DNA from: Curvibacter sp. CHRR-16
GTDB taxonomy: Bacteria > Pseudomonadota > Gammaproteobacteria > Burkholderiales > Burkholderiaceae_C
Direction of reading: 5' to 3'
Assembly: GCF_018474005.1 (NCBI RefSeq)
Contig: NZ_JAHCSH010000003.1
Location: 62,001-126,000, forward strand
DNA length: 64,000 nt
Shown: piece after piece, positions 28,337-36,540 of the stretch
Position numbering within the stretch: position 1 is the first letter of the stretch
Layout: every line of letters starts with the position of its first letter
Program-made: the position numbers and the translations under genes
Notes under the pieces: generated by a model
What the model saw: only the letters and a program-made list of their open reading frames with translations
Databases searched by the model: none
Told to the model about the DNA's origin: nothing

Positions 28337-29317
28337 ATGCCTGAGAAAACCCTGCACCTGCGTTCGTTCGACCTCAACTTACTGAAAGTGTTCGACGCCA
28401 TCATGGCCGAACGCAACATCACCCGGGCTGCAGAGCAGTTGGCTCTAACGCAGCCTGCCGTCAGCAATGCCCTGCGCCGCCTGCGCGATGCACTGGGCGA
28501 CGAACTGCTGGTGCGCAACGGACGCCATTTGGAAGCCACGCCCCGTGCCGAAGGCCTGTGGCTGGCCGTGCGCGAAACCCTGCAGCAACTGGAAAACCAA
28601 TTGGGGCCGGGCAACTTCACGGCGCAGGCAGCGCAAGACATCTTTACCTTGACCATGGCCGACGCCACGGCGGCTGAAATACTGCCGCGGCTGATGCAAA
28701 TACTGGCGCAAGAGGCATCGGGTGTAGCCGTGCGCACCGTGCCCCTGACCACCCGAGACCCGCGCAAAGCCTTGGAAGCCGGGGAAGCCGATCTGGCGAT
28801 AGGCCACTTCCCCGCCGTGGTGGCCGACTTGACCGCCCACACCCACGCTGGGAGCGCGCATGCGTTCTCGCACATGCGCTTATTCGTAGGCAACTATGTC
28901 TGCGTGATGCGCAAAGACCACCCCTTAGCTGTCGGCCCACTGGGTTTGGACGATTTTTGCAACGCTCGCCACTTGCTGGTGAGCTTTTCGGGCCGAGCGT
29001 TTGGCTTTATTGACGAAGCACTGCGCCACCACAAACGCAGCCGCCGGGTGGTGCTAACGGTGAACCAGTTTTTTACCGCAGGGCGCGTGGTCACGCAAAC
29101 CGACATGCTGACCGTGCTGCCGCGCCATTTTGTCAATGTGACGGGTTTTGCGGATCAACTGGTGGTGCGCGACCTGCCTATTGAAGTGCCGCCGATCCAA
29201 ATCGATGCACTGTGGCACTTGCGACTGGAGCGCTCACGACCGCACCAATGGCTGCGCGAGCAAATAGCCCGCGTGGCCACCACGGCGTTCAACGATCCTT
29301 ACTGTCTGCTGCCCTAG
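28337..29317 (+). CDS. LysR-family transcriptional regulator
   Basis: A 326-residue regulator. The helix-turn-helix reads LNLLKVFDAIMAERNITRAAEQL and TQPAVSNALRRLRDALGDELLVRNG (about 10-65), the NodD/NahR/LeuO branch style. A C-terminal effector domain follows (about 95-315). The ATG at 28337 begins the family-like start; the frame extends to 28268 without conserved residues. Its last 29 bases overlap the end of the convergent anti-sigma gene. The target is unknown. Confidence 0.88.
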   Translation: MPEKTLHLRSFDLNLLKVFDAIMAERNITRAAEQLALTQPAVSNALRRLRDALGDELLVRNGRHLEATPRAEGLWLAVRETLQQLENQLGPGNFTAQAAQDIFTLTMADATAAEILPRLMQILAQEASGVAVRTVPLTTRDPRKALEAGEADLAIGHFPAVVADLTAHTHAGSAHAFSHMRLFVGNYVCVMRKDHPLAVGPLGLDDFCNARHLLVSFSGRAFGFIDEALRHHKRSRRVVLTVNQFFTAGRVVTQTDMLTVLPRHFVNVTGFADQLVVRDLPIEVPPIQIDALWHLRLERSRPHQWLREQIARVATTAFNDPYCLLP

Positions 29318-30221
29318 CCTGTGTGCTGCCTGCTTCTGGCAGCAGTTGCTGGTAACTCCACTGGGCCAGCTGCAGCAGTTCGCTGCTGGGAATTTGCCCC
29401 GTCACTGCATACGCCATGCGGCCTTGTTGCCAATAGAAAGTCTGTCCTTGCGCCCCCGCCATGCTGGGCAAAGGACTTTCCTGGAGGGAGAATGCTGCAC
29501 CACCTGAGTCGGGTGAGGTGGATGCGCTGCTTGCCGCCGGCGTGGCTGGCAAAACGCTCACATACAAGGTGACACGCTGACCATTGGGATGCTGGTACAT
29601 GAACATGGCGCGCGTCAGTGTCGTGCTGGTAGTCCCTGCCCCGCTTTGCCCTGCAGGCAACAGCCGCCCACCGACCAAGCTGTAGCCTGCGCCAGTCCAT
29701 TGCGGCACCTGCAGCGGCTGACCCAGCCGCTTGCTCAACCACTGCACCAAATGGGCTTGCTGCTCTGCACTCACCTCGACCGGATGGCGCACTTCTGGCT
29801 GGTAGACCACATGGGCTATTTGCGCATCACGCACAAAGCCGGCCGCAAAGCCTGCCCCTGTGGGGTGCAACCACCAACTAACACCCCCACCGACTGCTGC
29901 CCCCAATATGAGCCAGCAGCAAGCCACCCATGCGGGCTGTCGCCATGCCGCACGCAGAGCCAACAACGGCCAAGATAGTGGACGCTGCTGTTGTTGCTGG
30001 TGCAGGCGTTGCAGCATGCTGGGCGGTATCCCCTGCTGCAAATAGTCTGTATGCAAAGCACGCAGCCCTGTACTGTGGGCTTTGCACTGCGCAACCCAAG
30101 CGGCTTGCTCTGGTTGCGCTGCCAAACGCTGCGCTACTTCTGTGGCTTCTGCGGCACCCAGTTGCCCATCCACAAAGGCATGCAGCGTGATGGGGTCGAG
30201 TGGCTCGTACTCGGTACTCAT
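29289..30221 (-). CDS. Anti-sigma factor, membrane-bound
   Basis: A 310-residue protein. The cytoplasmic N-terminus (1-85) has the anti-sigma fold LHAFVDGQLGAAEATEVAQRL. One membrane helix (about 93-117, WVACCWLILGAAVGG) and a periplasmic domain of about 190 residues follow. The CxxC of zinc-type anti-sigma factors is absent. The start overlaps the sigma gene stop by four bases, so the two should be made in step. It should hold the ECF sigma factor inactive until a periplasmic signal arrives. Confidence 0.85.
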   Translation of the reverse strand: MSTEYEPLDPITLHAFVDGQLGAAEATEVAQRLAAQPEQAAWVAQCKAHSTGLRALHTDYLQQGIPPSMLQRLHQQQQQRPLSWPLLALRAAWRQPAWVACCWLILGAAVGGGVSWWLHPTGAGFAAGFVRDAQIAHVVYQPEVRHPVEVSAEQQAHLVQWLSKRLGQPLQVPQWTGAGYSLVGGRLLPAGQSGAGTTSTTLTRAMFMYQHPNGQRVTLYVSVLPATPAASSASTSPDSGGAAFSLQESPLPSMAGAQGQTFYWQQGRMAYAVTGQIPSSELLQLAQWSYQQLLPEAGSTQARAADSKDR

Positions 30222-30748
30222 GGCACTGCCCTCAAACCTTGGGGTTTGCTACCCCCTGCTTCCATGGCCTGATGCAGCCGCTGCCGCGCCCGCGACAAGC
30301 GCGACATGACTGTGCCCACAGGCACTTGCAGCACTTGGGCCGCTTGTTCATACGACATTTCTTCCACACACACCAGTAACAGCACCTCACGCCCTGCGGC
30401 TGGCATGCTAGCCAGCGCACGCTCCAAATCCATGCGCCCTTCCAGTTCTCGGTGCGGTTGGTAGCTGGGCTCCCAAGCGCCTAGTTCTTCCATATCCAAG
30501 TGTGGCTGCTGGCTGCGCAACTGGTTCAGGTAGAGGTTGTGCATCATTTGCAGCAACCAAGACTTGAGCGCTTGGACTTCATCCCCCTGCTCGGGGGCAC
30601 GCCATAGATGCTGCTTGCGCAGTGCCCGCTCCAATGTGTCTTGCACCAAGTCGTCCGCACTGCTGGCCTGGCCAGTGAGCAGACGGGCATAGCGGCGTAG
30701 CCGAGGGATGAGCCCCAAAGCCAAGCCCACTATGTCAACGTCTGCCAT
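30218..30748 (-). CDS. ECF-type RNA polymerase sigma factor
   Basis: A 176-residue sigma-70 family factor with only regions 2 and 4. Region 2 includes ADDLVQDTLERALRKQHLW (about 32-50) and LLQMMHNLYLNQLRS. Region 4 includes MSYEQAAQVLQVPVGTVMSRLSRARQRL (about 130-160). Its gene overlaps the anti-sigma gene downstream and lies 24 bases after a lipoprotein gene in the same direction, suggesting one transcript. Confidence 0.93.
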   Translation of the reverse strand: MADVDIVGLALGLIPRLRRYARLLTGQASSADDLVQDTLERALRKQHLWRAPEQGDEVQALKSWLLQMMHNLYLNQLRSQQPHLDMEELGAWEPSYQPHRELEGRMDLERALASMPAAGREVLLLVCVEEMSYEQAAQVLQVPVGTVMSRLSRARQRLHQAMEAGGSKPQGLRAVP

Positions 30749-30772
30749 GGTTTGTTAGGCCTCAAACGGTAT

Positions 30773-31168
30773 TCAAGGGGTTGCCAGATGCCAGACTTTG
30801 TTCACACCATCGCCGGTTTTGTCACCGGGTTTCTGGTCTTTGACCCAGTAATACAGAGGCATCCCCTTGTACGCCCACTGGCGGCTACCGTCGTCACGGG
30901 TCACCACGGTCCAGCTCCCTTGTGCTGTGGCAGTGGCACTTGCCACCAGCGGTGGCCAATTGGCAGCACAAGGGCCATTGCATACACTTTTGCCACTACC
31001 TGCGGTGTCTTTGTCAAAGGTGTAAAGCGTCATTTGAGTAGGGCCAACCAGTACCCCGTTGTTGCTTGTCGCCGGTGCGCTGGCCATGCTCGCGCAGGCA
31101 CTCAAACCCACAATAGCCACGCCTAGCAGAACACCTAAGACGGTGTGCTGATGTGTTTGCTTCAACAT
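30773..31168 (-). CDS. Lipoprotein with repeated Y-x-[FWY]-x-x-D motif
   Basis: A 131-residue exported protein with a lipobox (GLSAC, lipidated Cys about residue 24). Two copies of the short repeat typical of COG4315 lipoproteins are seen: LYTFDKDTAG and YYWVKDQKPGD, with CNGPCAANWPPL between. The ATG at 31168 has AAGGAG upstream. It lies first in a unit with the ECF sigma and anti-sigma genes, so it may be both a target and a partner of that switch. Molecular function is unknown. Confidence 0.85.
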   Translation of the reverse strand: MLKQTHQHTVLGVLLGVAIVGLSACASMASAPATSNNGVLVGPTQMTLYTFDKDTAGSGKSVCNGPCAANWPPLVASATATAQGSWTVVTRDDGSRQWAYKGMPLYYWVKDQKPGDKTGDGVNKVWHLATP

Positions 31169-31221
31169 GTCTTGCTCCTTAAAAAATGCATGACATGGCT
31201 TAAACACGGTTCAGTCGGGCT

Positions 31222-32172
31222 TTATTCCGTGTTGTGGCTATTTTTTTCCTGCATGTCTTGCGCCAAAGCGGTTTGCGCCCCCTGTGTTAGCGCCCGTGTG
31301 AGGCGGTCTATCACGTCCGAATTGAGGTTCCAGCAGTGCCAGTAGAGCTGCACAGCTAGGGTGAAACCGGGGAGCAACTCCACCATATCGCCACTGTCCA
31401 ACCAAGGCTGCACCAACTGACGGGGCAGCACACTGGCCCCCCAACCGCTGCGCACGGCGTGCATTTGTCCATGCCCACTGGGCACAAAGCGCTGGCGCAA
31501 CGACACCCGGCGCAATTTGAGCGCGCGCGCCACAAACTCCGTCTGCAAGTCGTCTTTGCGGTTGAAAGCGATGAACGGAATGCTGCGGAAGTTTTGTGGA
31601 CTCAAACCCTGTGGGCAATGCGCTTGCGCGTACTGAGGGCTGGCTACGGCTACATAGTGCATGCTGCCCAGCGGTGCCACTTTGCAACCGCGCAGTGCCC
31701 GGTCGTTGGTGGTAACGCAGCCCAGCACCTGGCCTTCACGCAGCCAGTCGTGGGTGAAATCTTGGTCATCGGTGATGATTTCCAGCGGTAAGCCGTCCTG
31801 CAGCAGGCCATCGAGTGCGCCCAGCGCCCAGGTGGCGATGCTGTCGGCGTTGATCGCAATCGATACACGCTCTTCTTCGCGTGGCGCGGTGCTTTGCAGC
31901 GCCAATTCTTGCAAGTCAAAATCCAAATCCGCCCGCAGCAAACGCATTTGCATGGCATGTTTGAGCAGCAAACGCCCCGCTGCTGTGGGCTTGACCGGAC
32001 GGCTGCGCACCAGCAACACGGTACCGATTTGGGCTTCTAGCGAGCGCAAGCGCTGCGATACCGCCGACTGGGTGATGGACAAACGCACCGCAGCGCGCTC
32101 AAACCCGCCTTCTTCCACGATGGCGGCCAAGCATTCCAGAGCGTCGGGTTCAAAACTTCGCATGGGTGCCAT
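31222..32172 (-). CDS. LysR-family regulator of the ArgP type
   Basis: A 316-residue regulator. The N-terminus (FEPDALECLAAIVEEGGFERAA, then LSITQSAVSQRLRSLEAQIG) is characteristic of ArgP/LysG, which senses lysine or arginine and usually controls an exporter. Here it is divergent from D-amino-acid dehydrogenase across 80 bases, so control of dadA is a reasonable inference. The start at 32172 or at the ATG 9 bases later is possible. Confidence 0.87.
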   Translation of the reverse strand: MAPMRSFEPDALECLAAIVEEGGFERAAVRLSITQSAVSQRLRSLEAQIGTVLLVRSRPVKPTAAGRLLLKHAMQMRLLRADLDFDLQELALQSTAPREEERVSIAINADSIATWALGALDGLLQDGLPLEIITDDQDFTHDWLREGQVLGCVTTNDRALRGCKVAPLGSMHYVAVASPQYAQAHCPQGLSPQNFRSIPFIAFNRKDDLQTEFVARALKLRRVSLRQRFVPSGHGQMHAVRSGWGASVLPRQLVQPWLDSGDMVELLPGFTLAVQLYWHCWNLNSDVIDRLTRALTQGAQTALAQDMQEKNSHNTE

Positions 32173-32252
32173 TGTATTAACGCAGCTTATGTTTTCGCAA
32201 TCTGTTTAATTGCTCTTTTAATTGACTGGGCCTTGCTTCACACTCATGTGCC

Positions 32253-33578
32253 ATGAAAATCATCGTCCTTGGCGCCGGAACCATCGGCATTAGCACCGCC
32301 TGGCATTTGCTGCAGCGCGGCCATGACGTCACCGTGATTGACCGCCAGCCCAACGCGGCGCTGGAAACCAGCTTCGCCAATGGAGCACAAATCTCGGTCA
32401 GCTACTGCGAGCCTTGGGCCAACCGCGACGCGCCTTTGAAGGCACTCAAGTGGATGCTGAGCAAAGAGGCCCCGCTCTTATTCCGTCCCCAAAACCCCTT
32501 TGGCGAGGGCTTTCGCCAGTATTTGTGGGGCCTGCAGTTCTTGGCCAACTGCAATGACCGGGCATTTGAACGCAACGTGCAGCAACTGGTGGCTTTGGGC
32601 TCTTACAGCCATGCCGCACTCAAAGACATCGTGGCCGAGACCGGTATGGAATACAACCGACTGGAACGCGGCATCGCCCACTTTTACAGCGACCAAAAGT
32701 CCTTTGACACCGCTGGTGAAGCGGCCGAGCTGATGCGCAAATACGGCGTAGATCGCCGCGTGGTGAGCAAACAAGAATTCTTGGACATCGAGCCCGCCTA
32801 CCGCGCCTATGCCGACAGCATTGTGGGCGGCACCTTCACACCGGGCGACGAATCAGGCGACTGCTTGGTATTTACCCAAAAACTGGCCGAACTGTGCAAA
32901 GCCAAGGGCGCGGAACTACTCTACGGCTACAGCGTGACCGCCCTTAAACCCAGTAGTGGCGCCCGCGGTGCTATGCATTCTGTAGCAATCCAAGCTGTTT
33001 CCACGAGCTCTACAGCCCCATCGCACATGGAAATCCACAAGGCAGACCACATCGTGGTGGCCTGCGGTTCCTACACCGCGCCGTTGCTGCGCACCGTGGG
33101 CGTGAGCCTGCCCATATACCCCGGTAAGGGCTACAGCGCCACGTTCCAAATCCTCAAGCCCGAGCAAGCTCCATGGGTATCTACCATTGATGACTCGAAG
33201 AAAGTGGCCATCAGCCGCTTAGGCGACCAGCTGCGTGTGGCGGGCACCATCGAGGTGGGCAACTACGACCTGACGCTCGAGAGCGATGTGGCCCGCGCCC
33301 GCTGCCACATGCTGTCGCGCCGCATCGAAGAAGTGCTGCCCGGCGTGTGCGACACCCGCACCGCAGAGCAAGGCGGCCAGCCCAACTACTGGACTGGCCT
33401 GCGCCCCGCCACCCCCACCAATATTCCCTACATCGGCCAAACCCCCGTGCGCGGCATCTGGGTCAACGCTGGCCACGGCACGCTGGGTTGGACGCATGGC
33501 GCAGGTTCGGGCAAAGCACTGGCTGAGTTGATGAGTGGGCACACGCCAGAACTGGCGTTCCAGTTTTATGGAACATAG
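32253..33578 (+). CDS. dadA: D-amino acid dehydrogenase, small subunit type
   Basis: FAD enzyme of 441 residues that deaminates D-amino acids oxidatively, feeding electrons to the respiratory chain. The nucleotide-binding start is VLGAGTIGISTAWHLLQRGHDV. The substrate region YPGKGYSATF and the C-terminal FAD motif GHGTLGWTHGAGSGKALAEL are those of DadA. Residues ~239-257 (GARGAMHSVAIQAVSTSST) look like an insertion encoded by an interspersed repeat. No alanine racemase gene is adjacent. Confidence 0.93.
   Translation: MKIIVLGAGTIGISTAWHLLQRGHDVTVIDRQPNAALETSFANGAQISVSYCEPWANRDAPLKALKWMLSKEAPLLFRPQNPFGEGFRQYLWGLQFLANCNDRAFERNVQQLVALGSYSHAALKDIVAETGMEYNRLERGIAHFYSDQKSFDTAGEAAELMRKYGVDRRVVSKQEFLDIEPAYRAYADSIVGGTFTPGDESGDCLVFTQKLAELCKAKGAELLYGYSVTALKPSSGARGAMHSVAIQAVSTSSTAPSHMEIHKADHIVVACGSYTAPLLRTVGVSLPIYPGKGYSATFQILKPEQAPWVSTIDDSKKVAISRLGDQLRVAGTIEVGNYDLTLESDVARARCHMLSRRIEEVLPGVCDTRTAEQGGQPNYWTGLRPATPTNIPYIGQTPVRGIWVNAGHGTLGWTHGAGSGKALAELMSGHTPELAFQFYGT
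32968..33022 (+). repeat. Interspersed repeat copy C (inside dadA)
   Basis: GTGCTATGCATTCTGTAGC begins with the GCTA...TAGC core, and is followed by AAGCTG, CCACGAGCTC and TACAGCCCCA at the spacing of the copy at 36470. It lies in frame within dadA, at a position that looks like a surface loop. Confidence 0.55.
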
Positions 33579-33726
33579 GTGCCATGTCCCTCTGCCTGCC
33601 ACATCTCTTCCATCATTTTCGCCATAGCAAGGCTCACCGAGCCCGATCCAGCGCGGACAGTGAACGGATACGCAGAGACTCTTGTTGCGATACCTACTTG
33701 CGAGGAATGACAAACGGACGCATGCA

Positions 33727-33921
33727 TCAATGCCGCTTGCGCGCAGCCGCTGGCAGGGCGCGCAAGTCGTTGTACTCGGGGTACACCGCCACGAATTCGG
33801 CTTTGCCTGTGGCGTTGAATTGGGTGCCAAACTGCCGTTCGGCATTGCGCTGGGCTTCGTTGAAAGAATTGGCACGGGTTAAGCCAATTTTTTTGCCGTG
33901 TGAGTAGATAGAAAAGTTCAT
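33727..33921 (-). CDS. Small protein of unknown function
   Basis: A 64-residue basic protein starting MNFSIYSHGKKIGLTRANSF, with ATG at 33921 and a good ribosome site (AAGGAG, about 8 bases upstream). It looks like a single small alpha/beta domain with aromatic residues in the C-terminal part (EFVAVYPEYNDL). I do not recognise the family. It lies alone between dadA and a LysR gene. Confidence 0.6.
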   Translation of the reverse strand: MNFSIYSHGKKIGLTRANSFNEAQRNAERQFGTQFNATGKAEFVAVYPEYNDLRALPAAARKRH

Positions 33922-34043
33922 TTCAGCAACTCCTTGCCTAAGCAAATAACGAGGTGCTCAGAGTACTCCTCCGCACAAAACCCCAGTGCTGACAGGGATG
34001 CGCAATTTGTGAACAAAGTCGGCGCCCGCTGCGGTGAACACCT

Positions 34044-34970
34044 CTACGCCGTGTCCCCCAAACACTCCACAAGCAATCTGGCCGCCCGGCTGGGTTGGGG
34101 GCTGCGGCGGGTGATGGCAAAGAAGTCGCAGCGGTAGTGCAGTACAGCGGGGTTGAGGGCGCGCATCCAGCCGCGCTGCACAAACTGCTCGGCGTAGTGG
34201 TCGGGTAAAAAACCCACAAAGCTGCCACTCAGTATCAGCGTGGCAATGGCCTCTTGGTCAAAGCCCGTGGCGCGGCGGGGCAAGCGGCGGGTTTGGCTCA
34301 GTTCCATATTGGGCGAGTGGTAGCCCAAGCCCGCGATACCCATGTCGGCCAATGCATCCCAGTCCATATCCATGTCTGTTTCTGCATGCTCCCATAGTGG
34401 GTGTGCCTTGCTGCAGTACAAATACATGCTCTCGTCAAATAGCTGCAGGTAGTCGAGCATGTCCGAATTGCGATGCCCGGGAATGATGCCGACGTCAAAC
34501 TGCCCATCGAGCACACCGCGCTCGATGGCGTTGAGCGTGGCCACATGCAGGTTGAGCTGCACGTCTGGCGCTGCAGCATGGAATGCGGCTATGGCCTCGT
34601 GGATGTGCGAGGCCGGGTTGCTGGCCGTTTTGTCAAAAATGGCCAACTGCAGCGTACCGCCCATGCGCTGGTGAATCGCATCCAAACCACTGCGAAACGC
34701 CTCGGCTGCTGCCAGCAGTTGTCGCGTTTGGGCGTATATCTGCTCGCCTTCTGCTGTGAGGGCAAAGCCCGCCCGCCCGCGGCGGCACAGCGTCAAGCCC
34801 AACCGGGTTTCCAGGTCTTTGATGTGGCGGCTCACGGTGGATATGCCAATGTTGAGCTCCAGCTCTGCCGCAGCCATGCCACCGCAATCCACCACGGTTT
34901 GGAACACGCGCAGCAGGCGTAAATCCATGTCGCTGATCGGCCCCAGCAGGGCTTTGCTTTTTACTTTCAT
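34044..34970 (-). CDS. LysR-family regulator beside the beta-alanine genes
   Basis: A 308-residue regulator with helix-turn-helix MDLRLLRVFQTVVDCGGMAA and ISTVSRHIKDLETRLGLTLC (about 15-70). The effector domain (about 100-300) has LQLAIFDKTAS and GQFDVGIIPGHR. The ATG at 34970 is preferred; a second in-frame ATG lies before MDLRLL. It is divergent from the beta-alanine aminotransferase gene, with a T-N11-A palindrome in between, so it probably activates that operon. Confidence 0.88.
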   Translation of the reverse strand: MKVKSKALLGPISDMDLRLLRVFQTVVDCGGMAAAELELNIGISTVSRHIKDLETRLGLTLCRRGRAGFALTAEGEQIYAQTRQLLAAAEAFRSGLDAIHQRMGGTLQLAIFDKTASNPASHIHEAIAAFHAAAPDVQLNLHVATLNAIERGVLDGQFDVGIIPGHRNSDMLDYLQLFDESMYLYCSKAHPLWEHAETDMDMDWDALADMGIAGLGYHSPNMELSQTRRLPRRATGFDQEAIATLILSGSFVGFLPDHYAEQFVQRGWMRALNPAVLHYRCDFFAITRRSPQPSRAARLLVECLGDTA

Positions 34971-35000
34971 GAAATAGCAAGTAAACCTTGATATTTGCCA

Positions 35001-35016
35001 CTTTATACGAGTAAAG
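35001..35016. promoter_or_regulatory. Candidate LysR-type binding site (T-N11-A)
   Basis: CTTTA-TACGAG-TAAAG is an interrupted palindrome; T35002 to A35014 fits the T-N11-A rule. It lies in the 91-base region between the LysR gene and the aminotransferase. Confidence 0.55.
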
Positions 35017-35061
35017 GCTTTTTCCACAATGGCAGGCATCTGTAGACAGAAGGGCTTTGCC

Positions 35062-36447
35062 ATGAACCTCAACGACCAACCCCAACCGATCACCAGCGCC
35101 ACACCGTTTGCCGCCACGCCCGACAAACTGGAAGCGCACTGGATGCCCTTTACCGGCAACCGCAACTTCAAAGCCAAGCCGCGCATGTTTGTGCGCGCCG
35201 AGGGTTGTTATTTGTACGACGACCACGGCAAGGCGTACTTTGACGGCCTCTCCGGCCTGTGGACATGTGGACTGGGCCATGGCCGCGCCGAAATCACCCA
35301 AGCGGTGGCAGCGCAAATTGGCACGCTCGATTACGCGCCCGCCTTCCAGTTTGGCCACCCCTTGTCTTTTGAGTTGGCCAACCGCATCGTCGAGCGCATG
35401 CCCAAGGGCTTGGACCATGTGTTCTTCACCGGTTCTGGCTCGGAGTCGGCTGATACCTCGCTCAAAATGGCCCGCGCCTACTGGCGCGCTAAAGGCCAAG
35501 CCAGCAAAACCCGCCTGATTGGCCGCCTCAAGGGCTACCACGGCGTGAACTACGGCGGCATTTCGGTCGGCGGCATCGTGGGCAACCGCAAGATGTACGG
35601 CCAAGGCATTGAGGCCGACCACCTGCCCCACACCCAGCCGCCTGCTGGCTCCTTCTTCCAAGGCATGCCACCCGCGCAAGCCCAAGCCAGCGGCTACCGC
35701 GGCGCAGGCCTGGCCGAAGACCTGCTGGACCTGATCGCCCTGCACGATGCCAGCAACATCGCCGCCGTCATCGTCGAGCCCATGGCGGGTTCGGCTGGCG
35801 TGGTCATTCCGCCCGTGGGCTACTTGCAGCGCCTACGCGAGCTTTGCACGCAGAACAATATCTTGCTCATCTTTGACGAGGTGATTACTGGCTTTGGCCG
35901 CATGGGCGCATGGACAGGGGCTGAAGCCTTTGGCGTGACGCCCGACATCCTGAACTTTGCCAAGCAAGTGACCAACGGTGCCCAGCCACTGGGCGGCGTG
36001 GTGGCGACCAAGGAGATTTACGACACCTTCATGGCACAGGGTGGCCCGGACTACATGCTGGAGTTTGCCCACGGCTACACCTACAGCGCCCACCCCGTAG
36101 CCTGCGCCGCTGGCGTGGCTGCCATGGATGCACTGGCGCGCGAAAACGCCCCCCAGCGCGTGGCCGAACTGGCCCCGCACTTCGAGCAAGCGGTGCACAG
36201 CCTGCGCGGTGCCAAGCACGTGCTGGACATCCGCAACTACGGGTTGGCTGCGGGCTTCACCATCGCCCCCGTGCCCGGCGAACCCGCCAAGCGCCCCTTT
36301 GAGATTGCCATGGCCATGCTGGACAAAGGCTTTTACGTGCGCTACGGCGGCGACACCATCCAGCTGGCACCGCCCTTTATCAGCACGCCCGCCCAAATCA
36401 CCAGCTTGGTCAGTGCGCTGGGCGACACCTTGCAAGCGGCCGCCTAA
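35062..36447 (+). CDS. Beta-alanine--pyruvate (omega-amino acid) aminotransferase
   Basis: Class III PLP enzyme of 461 residues that moves the amino group of beta-alanine to pyruvate, yielding malonate semialdehyde. LEAHWMPFTGNRNFK at the N-terminus and LSGLWTCGLGHGR are typical of omega-amino acid:pyruvate aminotransferase. The cofactor Asp is in IFDEVITGFGRMG (about 275) and the Schiff-base Lys in NFAKQVTNGAQPLGG (about 304). The ATG at 35062 is favoured over an ATG 33 bases earlier. It is followed by the matching semialdehyde dehydrogenase. Confidence 0.93.
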   Translation: MNLNDQPQPITSATPFAATPDKLEAHWMPFTGNRNFKAKPRMFVRAEGCYLYDDHGKAYFDGLSGLWTCGLGHGRAEITQAVAAQIGTLDYAPAFQFGHPLSFELANRIVERMPKGLDHVFFTGSGSESADTSLKMARAYWRAKGQASKTRLIGRLKGYHGVNYGGISVGGIVGNRKMYGQGIEADHLPHTQPPAGSFFQGMPPAQAQASGYRGAGLAEDLLDLIALHDASNIAAVIVEPMAGSAGVVIPPVGYLQRLRELCTQNNILLIFDEVITGFGRMGAWTGAEAFGVTPDILNFAKQVTNGAQPLGGVVATKEIYDTFMAQGGPDYMLEFAHGYTYSAHPVACAAGVAAMDALARENAPQRVAELAPHFEQAVHSLRGAKHVLDIRNYGLAAGFTIAPVPGEPAKRPFEIAMAMLDKGFYVRYGGDTIQLAPPFISTPAQITSLVSALGDTLQAAA

Positions 36448-36469
36448 CAACGCACTGCACCACACCACA

Positions 36470-36527
36470 TTGCTATCGTTTTAATAGCTGCAACAGCCCT
36501 ATCCACGGGCTTTGCAGCCAATTTTGC
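36470..36527 (+). repeat. Interspersed repeat copy A (intergenic)
   Basis: TTGCTATCGTTTTAATAGC forms a hairpin GCTAT/ATAGC, followed by TGCAACAGCCC, CACGGGCT, TTGCAGCC and AATTTTG. This is the clearest copy in the window and serves as reference for copies B-E. It lies between the aminotransferase and mmsA, just before the mmsA ribosome site. Confidence 0.75.
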
Positions 36528-36540
36528 TAGGAGACTTGTT

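Noticed and set aside
28222..28893. Upstream extension of the 96-residue gene to 320 residues
   Set aside because: The added part is antisense to the LysR gene and rich in Arg/Ser, as expected of a shadow frame.
34971..35745. Longer frames upstream of the LysR gene near 35 kb
   Set aside because: They run opposite to the aminotransferase gene; the LysR family start is at 34970.
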